Of a DNA stretch of 12,401 bases, positions 1 through 6,377 are shown piece by piece. Numbering within the stretch: position 1 is the first letter of the stretch; each line of letters starts with the position of its first letter. The notes under the pieces were generated by a model. It had not been told where the DNA came from. It searched no databases and saw nothing but the letters and a program-made list of their open reading frames with translations. The DNA is from Bacteroidales bacterium (lineage in GTDB: Bacteria > Bacteroidota > Bacteroidia > Bacteroidales > UBA932), in the NCBI GenBank assembly GCA_017478685.1, contig JAFVDC010000188.1, positions 1 to 12,401 on the forward strand, in the 5' to 3' direction. The position numbers were made by a program, and so were the translations under genes.

Positions 1-882
1 CTTGCCCCAGGTTATTTTCTCGTTGGGGACGGCACCGGAATAGGAACCGTAAGAAGTTGTGGAGTCCGAGATCTGGCAGAAATATGCCCAGAGGGGAGTG
101 CCTTCCCAGCCAAGGTCCTGCTCCATCATGGGAACGCAGCAGATGGGGAAGTCACCGGCGGTGCCGCCGCCAATCTGGAAGAAGCCTACGCCGGGGGCGT
201 TCTTCTTGTACCAGTCTACCAGGAACATCATAACCTCTACACCCTGAATAACCATGTGAGGATCATATTCTCCACGGATTACGTGAGCGGTGAAGATGTT
301 ACCGGTGGTGCAGTCTTCCCATGCAGGGCAGATGATGGGGATGTTCTTCTCACATGCGGCAACTACCCAGCTATCCTTAGGGTCACTCTCATAGTACTGC
401 TCAAGGACTCCGCTGCGGATCATCTGATAGATGAACTCATAGGGGAGGTAGCGCTTGCCTTCTGCCTTGGCCTTGTCCCAAACCTCTACAAGGTGCTTTT
501 CAAGACGGCGGAAAGCCTCTTCTTCGGGGATGCAGGTGTCTGTGACGCGGTTGTAGTGGTTGTCAAGGAGTTTCTGCTCCTCAAGGGGAGTGAGGTCCCG
601 GTAACCGGGAACCCTGTAGTAGTGGCTGTGGGCCACAAGGTTCATGATGTCTTCCTCAAGGTTGTTGGCGCTGCAGCACACAAAAGCAATCTTGTCCTGG
701 CGGATCATTTCCGCAAGGGTGAGGCCGAGTTCTGCGGTGGACATTGCACCTGCCATGGCAAGGAACATTTTGCCACCCTTGGCAAGAAGATCTTCATAGG
801 CCTTTGCTGCGTCTACCAGCGAAGCAGCGTTGAAATGACGGTAATTGTGGGTAATGAATTGTGAAATAGGACCCTTTTCCAT
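1..882 (-). CDS. Deoxyhypusine synthase-like protein (possibly homospermidine synthase), 3' end outside window
   Basis: The frame is open from an ATG at 882-880 to the window edge: 294 residues, no stop. It matches the deoxyhypusine synthase (DHS) family: NAD-site-like segment at residues 70-85 (CSANNLEEDIMNLVAH), PAWEDCTTGN at 186-195, IGGGTAGDFPI at 237-247 and a final ITWGK at 290-294. In eukaryotic DHS the lysine of the C-terminal WGK is the catalytic residue that forms the enzyme-imine intermediate, so K294 is probably that residue and the protein should end some tens of residues beyond the edge. Bacteria lack eIF5A, and characterised bacterial DHS-like proteins act in polyamine metabolism (for example homospermidine synthesis from putrescine or spermidine). 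The GGG motif is followed by TAGDFP instead of the PKHH I recall in eukaryotic DHS, which argues against true hypusination. The exact substrate cannot be read. It is transcribed alone, divergently from the membrane protein gene. Confidence 0.85.
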   Translation of the reverse strand, partial: MEKGPISQFITHNYRHFNAASLVDAAKAYEDLLAKGGKMFLAMAGAMSTAELGLTLAEMIRQDKIAFVCCSANNLEEDIMNLVAHSHYYRVPGYRDLTPLEEQKLLDNHYNRVTDTCIPEEEAFRRLEKHLVEVWDKAKAEGKRYLPYEFIYQMIRSGVLEQYYESDPKDSWVVAACEKNIPIICPAWEDCTTGNIFTAHVIRGEYDPHMVIQGVEVMMFLVDWYKKNAPGVGFFQIGGGTAGDFPICCVPMMEQDLGWEGTPLWAYFCQISDSTTSYGSYSGAVPNEKITWGK

Positions 883-922
883 TTTATTTGTTGTTTTAAG
901 TTCTTCCTTATTTTATATTATG

Positions 923-956
923 CAAATTTACGCTTTTTTTTGAGTAAATTCGCAAA
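923..956 (-). promoter_or_regulatory. Bacteroidota-type promoter for the DHS-like gene
   Basis: On the minus strand, TAAATTTG (930-923) fits the -7 consensus TAnnTTTG exactly. A TTTG (956-953) lies 22 nt upstream as a -33 candidate, slightly wider than the usual spacing. This would give a roughly 35-nt, A-rich leader before the ATG at 882, typical of the phylum. Motif match only; no experimental support. Confidence 0.6.
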
Positions 957-970
957 AACATTTTACTTTG
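939..970 (+). promoter_or_regulatory. Candidate Bacteroidota-type promoter for the EamA-like gene
   Basis: TTTG at 939-942 is followed after 20 nt by TTACTTTG at 963-970, one mismatch from TAnnTTTG. The spacing is good, but the box ends one base before the ATG at 972, so transcription would start at or just inside the chosen start codon. Either the transcript is leaderless, the start codon is further in, or another promoter is used. Confidence 0.4.
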
Positions 971-971
971 T

Positions 972-1328
972 ATGTTCAGACTCATTTTCCTTGCAGTCAC
1001 GCAGGCCATTCTCATGTGCGCCACACAGTCGCTTTTCAAGGTGGCCTCGGACAAAATGCCACCATTCACCTGGAGCTGGGCTTTCTTCCGTGACGGCGTC
1101 TTCCTCAATTGGGCGCTGCTCCTTTCGGCCATCTGTGGCATTGTCATGCTGGCCGAATGGGTGTACATGCTCAGGAACTATCCCTTCCATCAGATATATC
1201 CGCTCACATCCCTCAGTTTCCTTTTTGCCATGTTCGTTTCCATCATCTTTTTCAAGGAAACCGTTGAATGGCAGCAGTGGGTGGGCGTTTTCCTGATTCT
1301 TGGAGGCTGTTTCCTCATAGTAAAATAA
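972..1328 (+). CDS. Small EamA/DMT-type membrane protein
   Basis: A 118-residue, strongly hydrophobic protein with four predicted membrane helices at about residues 2-20, 45-66, 70-92 and 97-117. Its length and topology match single-domain, four-helix members of the drug/metabolite transporter superfamily (EamA-like or SMR-like half transporters). The C-terminal part (FFKETVEWQQWVGVFLILGG, residues 91-110) resembles the end of an EamA repeat. Such small proteins normally work as dimers, and the substrate cannot be predicted. The ATG at 972 lies directly after a promoter-like box; the next in-frame ATG (1014) would remove most of the first helix, so 972 is preferred. It is first in a plus-strand group of three genes. 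The gap to the hydrolase is 30 nt and holds a second -7 box, so co-transcription is possible but not required. Confidence 0.7.
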   Translation: MFRLIFLAVTQAILMCATQSLFKVASDKMPPFTWSWAFFRDGVFLNWALLLSAICGIVMLAEWVYMLRNYPFHQIYPLTSLSFLFAMFVSIIFFKETVEWQQWVGVFLILGGCFLIVK

Positions 1329-1345
1329 ATTTCCGTTTTTTTTTG

Positions 1346-1353
1346 TATCTTTG
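1346..1353 (+). promoter_or_regulatory. -7 promoter box TATCTTTG upstream of the hydrolase gene
   Basis: TATCTTTG is an exact TAnnTTTG match after a run of T. No TTTG lies at the expected -33 distance. The box ends 5 nt before the ATG at 1359, so a start site at the usual distance would produce an almost leaderless mRNA. This supports choosing the ATG at 1359 over the in-frame GTG at 1353, which overlaps the box. Confidence 0.5.
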
Positions 1354-1358
1354 TGCGC

Positions 1359-2231
1359 ATGAAACGATACATCCTGGCTGCCTTAGCCATAATGCTGCTC
1401 CCTCTTTCGGCAATTGCCCAGATCAAGATTTGGGACGGAACTTCCTGCGGCGCCAAGCAGGTAACCCTCACTGAGTATCTTCCGGAAGGCACCCCGCGTG
1501 CCGCCATCATCATTTGTCCGGGCGGCAGCTATCACTGGCTGGACAACAAAGAAGAAGGCACCATGGTGGCCCAGGCCCTTGCCGCGGAAGGTTACGTGGC
1601 TTATGTGCTGCGCTACAGGGTGGCCGGAAAGTTTGAGTTTGTGTCCAAATACCGCAGTGTGCTCAGGGGCAACCGCCACCCTGACATGATATCGGACCTC
1701 CAGCGCTCAATCCAGCTTGTACGCACCCGCTACAATGGTCCGGTAGGTGTAATCGGTTTCTCCTCCGGTGGCCACCTGGCCCTTTTGGGCGCAGAGCTTT
1801 TCGGCACAAATTTCCTGGAAAAGTACAATCTGAACCCCGTCGTTTCCCTGAGGCCGGATTTTGCGGCCGCAATATATCCCGTGGTCACTCTCTCCGATGA
1901 ACGCTCTGTGCACAAGCGCTCCCGCCTTGGAATCCTTGGAGAGCGCAATACCGGAAAGAAGGCCCTGAGGGACTCCCTTTCAATGGAAAAGCACGTGAGG
2001 GCGGACATGCCTCCCGTGTTCATCCTTAACTGCCTTGACGACGAAGTTGTGGATCCCCATAACTCGATGCTTTTGGATTCGGCCCTAAGCGCCGCACATG
2101 TGCCCCACCACTATGTGCAGTACCAAACCGGCGGCCACGGCTTCGGCCTGGACCCTGAGAAGATGTCGGAGGAAACCACTTCAAACTGGCTGGCCGAATT
2201 CCTCACCTGGCTCAAGAACATGTCATTCTAA
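1359..2231 (+). CDS. Secreted alpha/beta hydrolase (esterase/lipase-like)
   Basis: A 290-residue protein with an N-terminal signal peptide: KR, a hydrophobic core at 5-17 and likely signal peptidase I cleavage in AIA-Q at residues 18-21. No lipobox is present. The rest is an alpha/beta hydrolase: an oxyanion-hole-type CPGGSYHWL at 53-61, a nucleophile elbow GFSSG at 133-137 (S135), an acid in LDDEVVD at 226-232 (D227 or D228), and H260 in TGGHGFG. The PGGSY/GFSSGGH combination is common in Bacteroidota esterases annotated as acetyl-xylan-esterase-like or BD-FAE-like, but no carbohydrate-binding module or polysaccharide-utilisation genes are nearby, so the substrate (acetylated glycan, small ester or lipid) is open. 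A GTG 6 nt upstream in frame is a less likely start because it overlaps the -7 box. The product is expected in the periplasm. Confidence 0.85.
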   Translation: MKRYILAALAIMLLPLSAIAQIKIWDGTSCGAKQVTLTEYLPEGTPRAAIIICPGGSYHWLDNKEEGTMVAQALAAEGYVAYVLRYRVAGKFEFVSKYRSVLRGNRHPDMISDLQRSIQLVRTRYNGPVGVIGFSSGGHLALLGAELFGTNFLEKYNLNPVVSLRPDFAAAIYPVVTLSDERSVHKRSRLGILGERNTGKKALRDSLSMEKHVRADMPPVFILNCLDDEVVDPHNSMLLDSALSAAHVPHHYVQYQTGGHGFGLDPEKMSEETTSNWLAEFLTWLKNMSF

Positions 2232-2253
2232 CCTATAAACCTATCTTTTCCAG

Positions 2254-3909
2254 ATGGTACAAGTCTACTGCAAGAACACCCGGGAGTCCAAGCGTTTTCC
2301 GGAAGGCACGTCCCTAGCGCAAATGCTCACGGAGTTTCAGCCCAACCTGCCCTACACCGTTGTGTCCGCCAAGGTCAACAATGTGTCGCAGGGCCTGAAA
2401 TTCAAGGTATACCAAAACAAGGACGTAGAATTCATGGACGTCCGTGAAGCGAGCGGAATGAGAGTGTACTCACGCTCGCTTAGTTTTTTGCTCTACAAGG
2501 CCTCCCAGGACGTATTTCCCGGCAGTAAACTCTACATGGAGCATCCCATCGGCCATGGAGTGTTCTTCCACCTCAGGAAGGACGGCGGCTGCGCACTTAC
2601 CCCGCAGGATGTTTCGGCCGTGAAATCCCGCATGCTGGAACTTGTGGAAAAAGACATGCCCTTCCACCGCTACGACGTCCAGACGGAAAAGGCCATAAAG
2701 GAATTCCGGAAGTCCGGCCACATGGACAAGGTCCTGCTGCTGGAAACAAGCGGAGAGGCCTATACGGACTACTACACCCTTGGAGACACCACGGACTACT
2801 ACTACGGAAAGCTTGTCCCTAGCACCGGCTACCTGAAGGTGTGGGACATAATGCCCTACGAAGACGGCCTTGTGCTGCTTGGCCCTTCCCGTGAAAACCC
2901 TCTGGAAGTGGTTACCTTCATAGATCAGCCCAAAACCTACGACATGTTCAAGGAGGCCCTCCGCTGGAATCTTATCATGGGCCTCAATACCGTTGGAGAC
3001 GTGAATCAGGCCTTCCTTAATGGCCACGCCAGCGAACTAATCCAGATTGCCGAAGCCCTCCAGGAGAAGAAAATAGTTAAGATTGCCGAAGAAATAGACC
3101 GCCGCAACCGCTGCGATACCCCTCTGAAGGTGGTCCTCATAACAGGCCCTTCGTCTTCCGGCAAAACCACGTTCTGCAAGAGGCTCTCCATCCAGCTCAA
3201 GGCCTGCGGCCTTAAGCCCGTCTCAATGAGCACAGATGACTATTTCGTGAACAGGGTGGACACCCCCAAGTTCCCGGACGGCTCCTACGACTTCGACAAC
3301 TTTGAAACCGTAGACCACGCCCTCATGGAGCGCGACATCATGGCGCTCATCGGCGGGGAAGAGGTAAATGTGCCTGAGTATAACTTTGTTACGGGCCTGA
3401 GGGAATATAACGGCAAGCATCTTAAACTAACGGAAGGCTCCATCCTTTTAATAGAAGGAATCCACGCCCTCAATCCGGCCCTTACCTCAGATATCCCGGA
3501 AGAGGCTAAGTTCCGCATCTTCATCAATGCCCTCACGGCCACAAATTTGGATGACCACAACGCCATCCCCACCTCCGACAACCGCCTCCTGAGGCGCATC
3601 GTGAGGGACTACAACAAGGGAGCGTTCACCGCCCGCGAATCCATATCCAACTGGCAGAATGTGCTGGACGCAGAAGAAAAGTGGATTTATCCTTTCCAGG
3701 AAATGGCTGATGTAATGTTCAACAGCGCCTATCTCATTGAGTTTGCGGTGCTTAAGAACCATGCCGAACCCATTCTGAGAAGCGTTCCCCAGAACTGCCC
3801 GGAGTACAGTGAGAGCCACCGCCTCCTGAAGTTCATCCACTATTTCACCCCTGTGCCTGACAAAGAGATACCCGCAACTTCGTTGCTCAGAGAGTTCATC
3901 GGAGGATGA
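2254..3909 (+). CDS. Nucleoside (uridine) kinase-like protein with TGS and ThrRS-like N-terminal domains
   Basis: A 551-residue cytoplasmic protein in three parts. Residues 1 to about 62 resemble a TGS domain. Residues 65-240 resemble the second additional domain of threonyl-tRNA synthetase, with HPIGHG and then PFHRYDVQTEKAIKEF. From about 285 there is a phosphoribulokinase/uridine kinase-type P-loop kinase: Walker A GPSSSGKT at 298-305 and the acidic STDDYF motif at 326-331, where kinases of this superfamily bind substrate and Mg2+. Proteins of this size and architecture are widespread in Bacteroidota and Firmicutes and are usually annotated as nucleoside or uridine kinase; the real phosphate acceptor is poorly defined. 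The gap after the hydrolase is 22 nt without an obvious Shine-Dalgarno site, so it is probably co-transcribed. The last codons and the stop take part in a terminator-like hairpin. Confidence 0.85.
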   Translation: MVQVYCKNTRESKRFPEGTSLAQMLTEFQPNLPYTVVSAKVNNVSQGLKFKVYQNKDVEFMDVREASGMRVYSRSLSFLLYKASQDVFPGSKLYMEHPIGHGVFFHLRKDGGCALTPQDVSAVKSRMLELVEKDMPFHRYDVQTEKAIKEFRKSGHMDKVLLLETSGEAYTDYYTLGDTTDYYYGKLVPSTGYLKVWDIMPYEDGLVLLGPSRENPLEVVTFIDQPKTYDMFKEALRWNLIMGLNTVGDVNQAFLNGHASELIQIAEALQEKKIVKIAEEIDRRNRCDTPLKVVLITGPSSSGKTTFCKRLSIQLKACGLKPVSMSTDDYFVNRVDTPKFPDGSYDFDNFETVDHALMERDIMALIGGEEVNVPEYNFVTGLREYNGKHLKLTEGSILLIEGIHALNPALTSDIPEEAKFRIFINALTATNLDDHNAIPTSDNRLLRRIVRDYNKGAFTARESISNWQNVLDAEEKWIYPFQEMADVMFNSAYLIEFAVLKNHAEPILRSVPQNCPEYSESHRLLKFIHYFTPVPDKEIPATSLLREFIGG

Positions 3910-3926
3910 ACTCCGAAGTTTTTATT
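3876..3926 (+). terminator. Intrinsic terminator candidate overlapping the end of the nucleoside kinase gene
   Basis: GAGTTCATC (3892-3900), loop GGAG, GATGAACTC (3905-3913) is a perfect 9-bp stem. An outer 7-bp stem AACTTCG (3876-3882)/CGAAGTT (3914-3920) can extend it across a 9-nt left-side bulge. TTTTTATT follows at 3919-3926. The TGA stop (3907-3909) is inside the right arm. It would end the plus-strand transcript. Confidence 0.55.
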
Positions 3927-3928
3927 CA

Positions 3929-3948
3929 CTGGGGGGCTATCCCCCCAG
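3929..3948. repeat. G/C-run hairpin in the convergent spacer
   Basis: CTGGGGGG, loop CTAT, CCCCCCAG forms a perfect 8-bp stem. It lies between the convergent kinase and ACP genes and is followed by AGACCCCC. No U-tract follows on either strand, so it is not a textbook terminator; it may be part of a dispersed intergenic repeat or a transcription barrier. Confidence 0.5.
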
Positions 3949-3960
3949 ACCCCCTGTGTC

Positions 3961-3988
3961 GCTTCGCTCCGAATACCTTCGGGGAAGC
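3961..3988 (-). terminator. Hairpin directly after the ACP stop codon
   Basis: GCTT (3961-3964) pairs with AAGC (3985-3988). Inside, CTCCGAA (3967-3973) pairs with TTCGGGG (3978-3984) around the loop TACC, with one G-T pair and a 2-nt bulge. It abuts the TAA of the ACP gene (3991-3989), where the long minus-strand operon must end. The lack of a U-tract makes terminator function uncertain. Confidence 0.45.
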
Positions 3989-4228
3989 TTAGTCAGGGAT
4001 CTGAACCTCCTGCTTTTCAAGGTAGGAGACTACGTCGGAGACTGTTTCGAATTTTGCGAGGGCCTGGTCCGGAATCACAATTCCGTACTGGTCCTCGATT
4101 CTCATGAGAAGCTGGAGAATGTCAAGGGAATCGGCCCCAAGGTCTTTCTTTATAAGTGACTGAGGGGTAATCTTTGAGGGGTCCAGCCTAAGCTGTTTTG
4201 CAAGGATTGCCTGTACTTTTTCAAACAT
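3989..4228 (-). CDS. acpP: Acyl carrier protein
   Basis: A 79-residue acidic protein with the ACP signature GADSLD at residues 31-36; S34 is the predicted 4'-phosphopantetheine attachment site. The helix II and III pattern (LQLLMRIEDQYGIVIPDQA, then a TVSDVVSYLE helix) and the length fit a type II ACP. It carries acyl chains as thioesters in the cytoplasm. It is the last gene of the operon, 3 nt after plsX, so it is the obvious partner for PlsX. No ketosynthase or other fatty-acid synthase gene is adjacent, so this may be a specialised ACP for the local pathway and not the housekeeping AcpP; the gene symbol is therefore a family name only. It ends directly at a hairpin. Confidence 0.92.
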   Translation of the reverse strand: MFEKVQAILAKQLRLDPSKITPQSLIKKDLGADSLDILQLLMRIEDQYGIVIPDQALAKFETVSDVVSYLEKQEVQIPD

Positions 4229-4231
4229 ATT

Positions 4232-5251
4232 CTATTCTTCGTAATGATCGTATTTTGAGATTTCGGCCTCAATTTTGGCCGAAAGACCGCTTACCTGCAT
4301 GCGGTAGGCCTGTTCTATGCACTTTTCAACAGCAACGGCCTTTGAGGAGCCGTGGCCTTTCACAACCACCTTGGAGGTGCCCAGGAGCACGCTTCCGCCG
4401 TAGTTCTGGTAGTTCATGAACTCCTTCATGTCGGAGAACATCCGTTTCATGAGAAGGGCTCCCATCTTGTAGAGGGTGCGGCTGAAAATCTCTTTCTTGA
4501 GTTTCTTGAGCAGTTCAAGGGCGGTGCCTTCCGTGGTTTTTACAAGGACATTCCCGGAGAAACCGTCGGCAACCACCACATTGTAGTTACCGGAAAGGAG
4601 GTCCCGGCTTTCCATGTTGCCCACAAAATTCAAGTTTTCGGTATCCTGGAGGAGCTTGTAGGCTTCCTGACGGACCTCGTCGCCTTTTTCGGCCTCTTTT
4701 CCAACGTTGAGAAGGGCAACGCGGGGGTTGGAGACGCCGTAGACGTTTTCCATATAGAGGGAGGCCATGATTGCGAACTGCCTCAGATGGGCGGGGGTGA
4801 CTTCTACGTTGGCACCGCTGTCGCAAATGCCCACAAGAGAGCCGTCCATGGTGGGAAGGATGGGGCAGAAGGCAGGTCTGATGACGCCGGGGATTCGGCC
4901 CAGACGCACAAGGGCACCGGTTACCAGGGCCCCTGTAGAGCCGGTTGAGACCATTGCCGAAATGTCGTCGCGGTCCCTGAGGAGGATGATTGCCTTCATC
5001 ATGGAGGAATTCCTCTTGAGGCGCACTACGTCCGTGGGTTTTTCGTCGCAGCCAATGACCTCCGGGGCGTGCACAATCTCCACGCGGTTCTTGTCATAGG
5101 CCTTTCCCTCAAGTTCCTTTTGAAGGATGGTCTCATCCCCGCAGAGCATCACGTAAAGGTCCGGATTCTTTGCAAGGGCGTTCAGGGCGCCGTTTACGGG
5201 CGCTTCCGGACAATGGTCACCGCCGAAGCAGTCTATGAGTATCTTTATCAT
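4232..5251 (-). CDS. plsX: Phosphate acyltransferase PlsX
   Basis: A 339-residue protein of normal PlsX length. The N-terminus MIKILIDCFGGDHCPEAP corresponds to the family's D-x-M-G-G-D-x-A-P start, with unusual C and F. Further family features are KPTDVVRLKRNSSM, MVSTGSTGALV, a CDSGANVEVTP segment, VALLNVGKEAEKGDE, ADGFSGNVLVKTTEGT, and the C-terminal YGGSVLLGTSKVVVKGHGSS. PlsX reversibly converts acyl-ACP plus phosphate to acyl-phosphate, the donor for PlsY in phosphatidic acid synthesis, at the inner face of the membrane. Next to FakA and FakB it can run in reverse, loading acyl-phosphate made from free fatty acid onto ACP. Its ATG overlaps the stop of the GNAT gene (ATGA, 4 nt), so translation is probably coupled. 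It lies 3 nt upstream of the ACP gene. Confidence 0.95.
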   Translation of the reverse strand: MIKILIDCFGGDHCPEAPVNGALNALAKNPDLYVMLCGDETILQKELEGKAYDKNRVEIVHAPEVIGCDEKPTDVVRLKRNSSMMKAIILLRDRDDISAMVSTGSTGALVTGALVRLGRIPGVIRPAFCPILPTMDGSLVGICDSGANVEVTPAHLRQFAIMASLYMENVYGVSNPRVALLNVGKEAEKGDEVRQEAYKLLQDTENLNFVGNMESRDLLSGNYNVVVADGFSGNVLVKTTEGTALELLKKLKKEIFSRTLYKMGALLMKRMFSDMKEFMNYQNYGGSVLLGTSKVVVKGHGSSKAVAVEKCIEQAYRMQVSGLSAKIEAEISKYDHYEE

Positions 5252-6375
5252 AGCGGTTTAACATAGCAGCGGTAGCGCTTGGGGGTGTCGCGGCGGAAGC
5301 GCTTCCACTGGTTTTGGATGGCGTAATTGTCTTCAAGGTTGATGCAGGTGTCGGCATACTTAAGGGTAGGATTATCCTTAAGCATTTTCATGATAGCAAG
5401 GGAAAGGGCCGCCGAAACTCCGCGGTTGAGGTACTCCGGGTCTACGCCGATAATGCAGAGGTCCAGGCTTTCGGGGTTTCTGGTGCACTGGAGGAACCGC
5501 ACCGCCACGCCGGGCGTAATGTGGCCCCTGGTGCCCCTGAAGGCCTTGTTGAGGGAGGGGATTGCCAGGCCGAAGCACACGGGCTTGTTATTCTCATCCA
5601 AGATTATTGCCGAATATTTGGGGCTTATGACAAGGCCGAAGTTATCCAGCATGAGTTTTCGCATTCCGTCCGTGAATGGCACGGTGCCGTACAGGCCCTC
5701 GTAGGACTTGTCAATGAGGTTGAATATGCCTTCGGCGTACTTCTTGAGGAAGTCGGAACCGTTTTTGGACTCCCCAAAGTGGAGTTTGTAGCGCCTGAAG
5801 ATGAAATCCACGGTTTTCTCCATATCTTCAAGCGTTTCTTCAGATTCCGGGCCGTAAAGGAATGAACCGGTGTAGTCTACCTCCTTCTTATAACCCAAGG
5901 CTTCAATATGCTTTTGGTAGTAGGGAAGGTTGTAGGTGGTCTCAAAGTTACCGGGTGTTTCAAAGCCCTCTATTAGAAGCCCTTCCTTTTCAAGGTCCGA
6001 GTAGCCGATGGGGCCCTGGATGGTGTCCATGCCCTTTTCCCGTGCCCAGGCTTCGGCAGCGTCCATAAGAGCCTTGAAGACATTGGCATCGTCTATTGCC
6101 TCTATGCGGGTGAAACGGGCGCGTTTTTCCCCGTTCTTGGCATTGGCGTCCTTCTGGATTATTCCCTGTACGCGGCCGGCAATGACGCCATCCTTGTAAG
6201 CATTGAAGAAAACCGCGTCACAACTGGTGTTGTACACGTAATCCTTTCGGAAAATCTTTTTCTCGTCCATGTACATGGGCGGAATGTAGTACGGATTTCC
6301 CTTGTAGAGGTCCAGCGGGAAGTTCAAGAACTCCTTCTGCTGTTTCCTGGTTTTAACTTCTTCTACGGTGATCAT
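5248..6375 (-). CDS. GNAT-superfamily acyltransferase, YghO-like
   Basis: A 375-residue soluble protein. The N-terminal part (FPLDLYKGNPYYIPPMYMDE, residues 19-38), AGRVQGI (66-72), GPIGYSDLEKEGLLIEGFE (121-139), and TTYNLPYYQKHIEALGY (146-162) match the pattern of the E. coli YghO-type N-acyltransferase family. The C-terminal IGVDPEYLNRGVSAAL (309-324) resembles the GNAT motif A that holds the pantetheine/pyrophosphate of the acyl donor. Members of this family are usually annotated only as GNAT N-acetyltransferase; as I recall, bacterial ceramide synthases (bCerS) are related GNAT-type proteins. Position between fakB (2-nt gap) and plsX (4-nt overlap) suggests a long-chain acyl donor such as acyl-ACP. 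The acceptor amine is unknown. No signal peptide or clear membrane helix is visible. The family call is fairly safe; the substrate proposal is inference. Confidence 0.75.
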   Translation of the reverse strand: MITVEEVKTRKQQKEFLNFPLDLYKGNPYYIPPMYMDEKKIFRKDYVYNTSCDAVFFNAYKDGVIAGRVQGIIQKDANAKNGEKRARFTRIEAIDDANVFKALMDAAEAWAREKGMDTIQGPIGYSDLEKEGLLIEGFETPGNFETTYNLPYYQKHIEALGYKKEVDYTGSFLYGPESEETLEDMEKTVDFIFRRYKLHFGESKNGSDFLKKYAEGIFNLIDKSYEGLYGTVPFTDGMRKLMLDNFGLVISPKYSAIILDENNKPVCFGLAIPSLNKAFRGTRGHITPGVAVRFLQCTRNPESLDLCIIGVDPEYLNRGVSAALSLAIMKMLKDNPTLKYADTCINLEDNYAIQNQWKRFRRDTPKRYRCYVKPL

Positions 6376-6377
6376 GG

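Noticed and set aside
256..864. A 202-codon plus-strand open frame opposite the DHS-like gene
   Set aside because: It is antisense to a clear DHS-family reading frame, has no family motifs, and arises from the codon bias of the real gene.
1353..1355. GTG as the start of the secreted hydrolase
   Set aside because: It overlaps the TATCTTTG promoter box; the ATG at 1359 gives a standard signal peptide.
2470..3027. A 185-codon minus-strand open frame inside the nucleoside kinase gene
   Set aside because: It is antisense to a conserved ThrRS-like domain; the opposite strand explains all of the sequence.
3929..3988. CRISPR-like or attachment-site interpretation of the palindromic spacer
   Set aside because: There is no repeated unit with spacers, no integrase and no tRNA gene nearby; only isolated hairpins are present.
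4352..4948. A 198-codon plus-strand open frame opposite plsX
   Set aside because: It is fully inside a well-supported PlsX gene, shows no recognisable domain, and has the composition of an antisense shadow.
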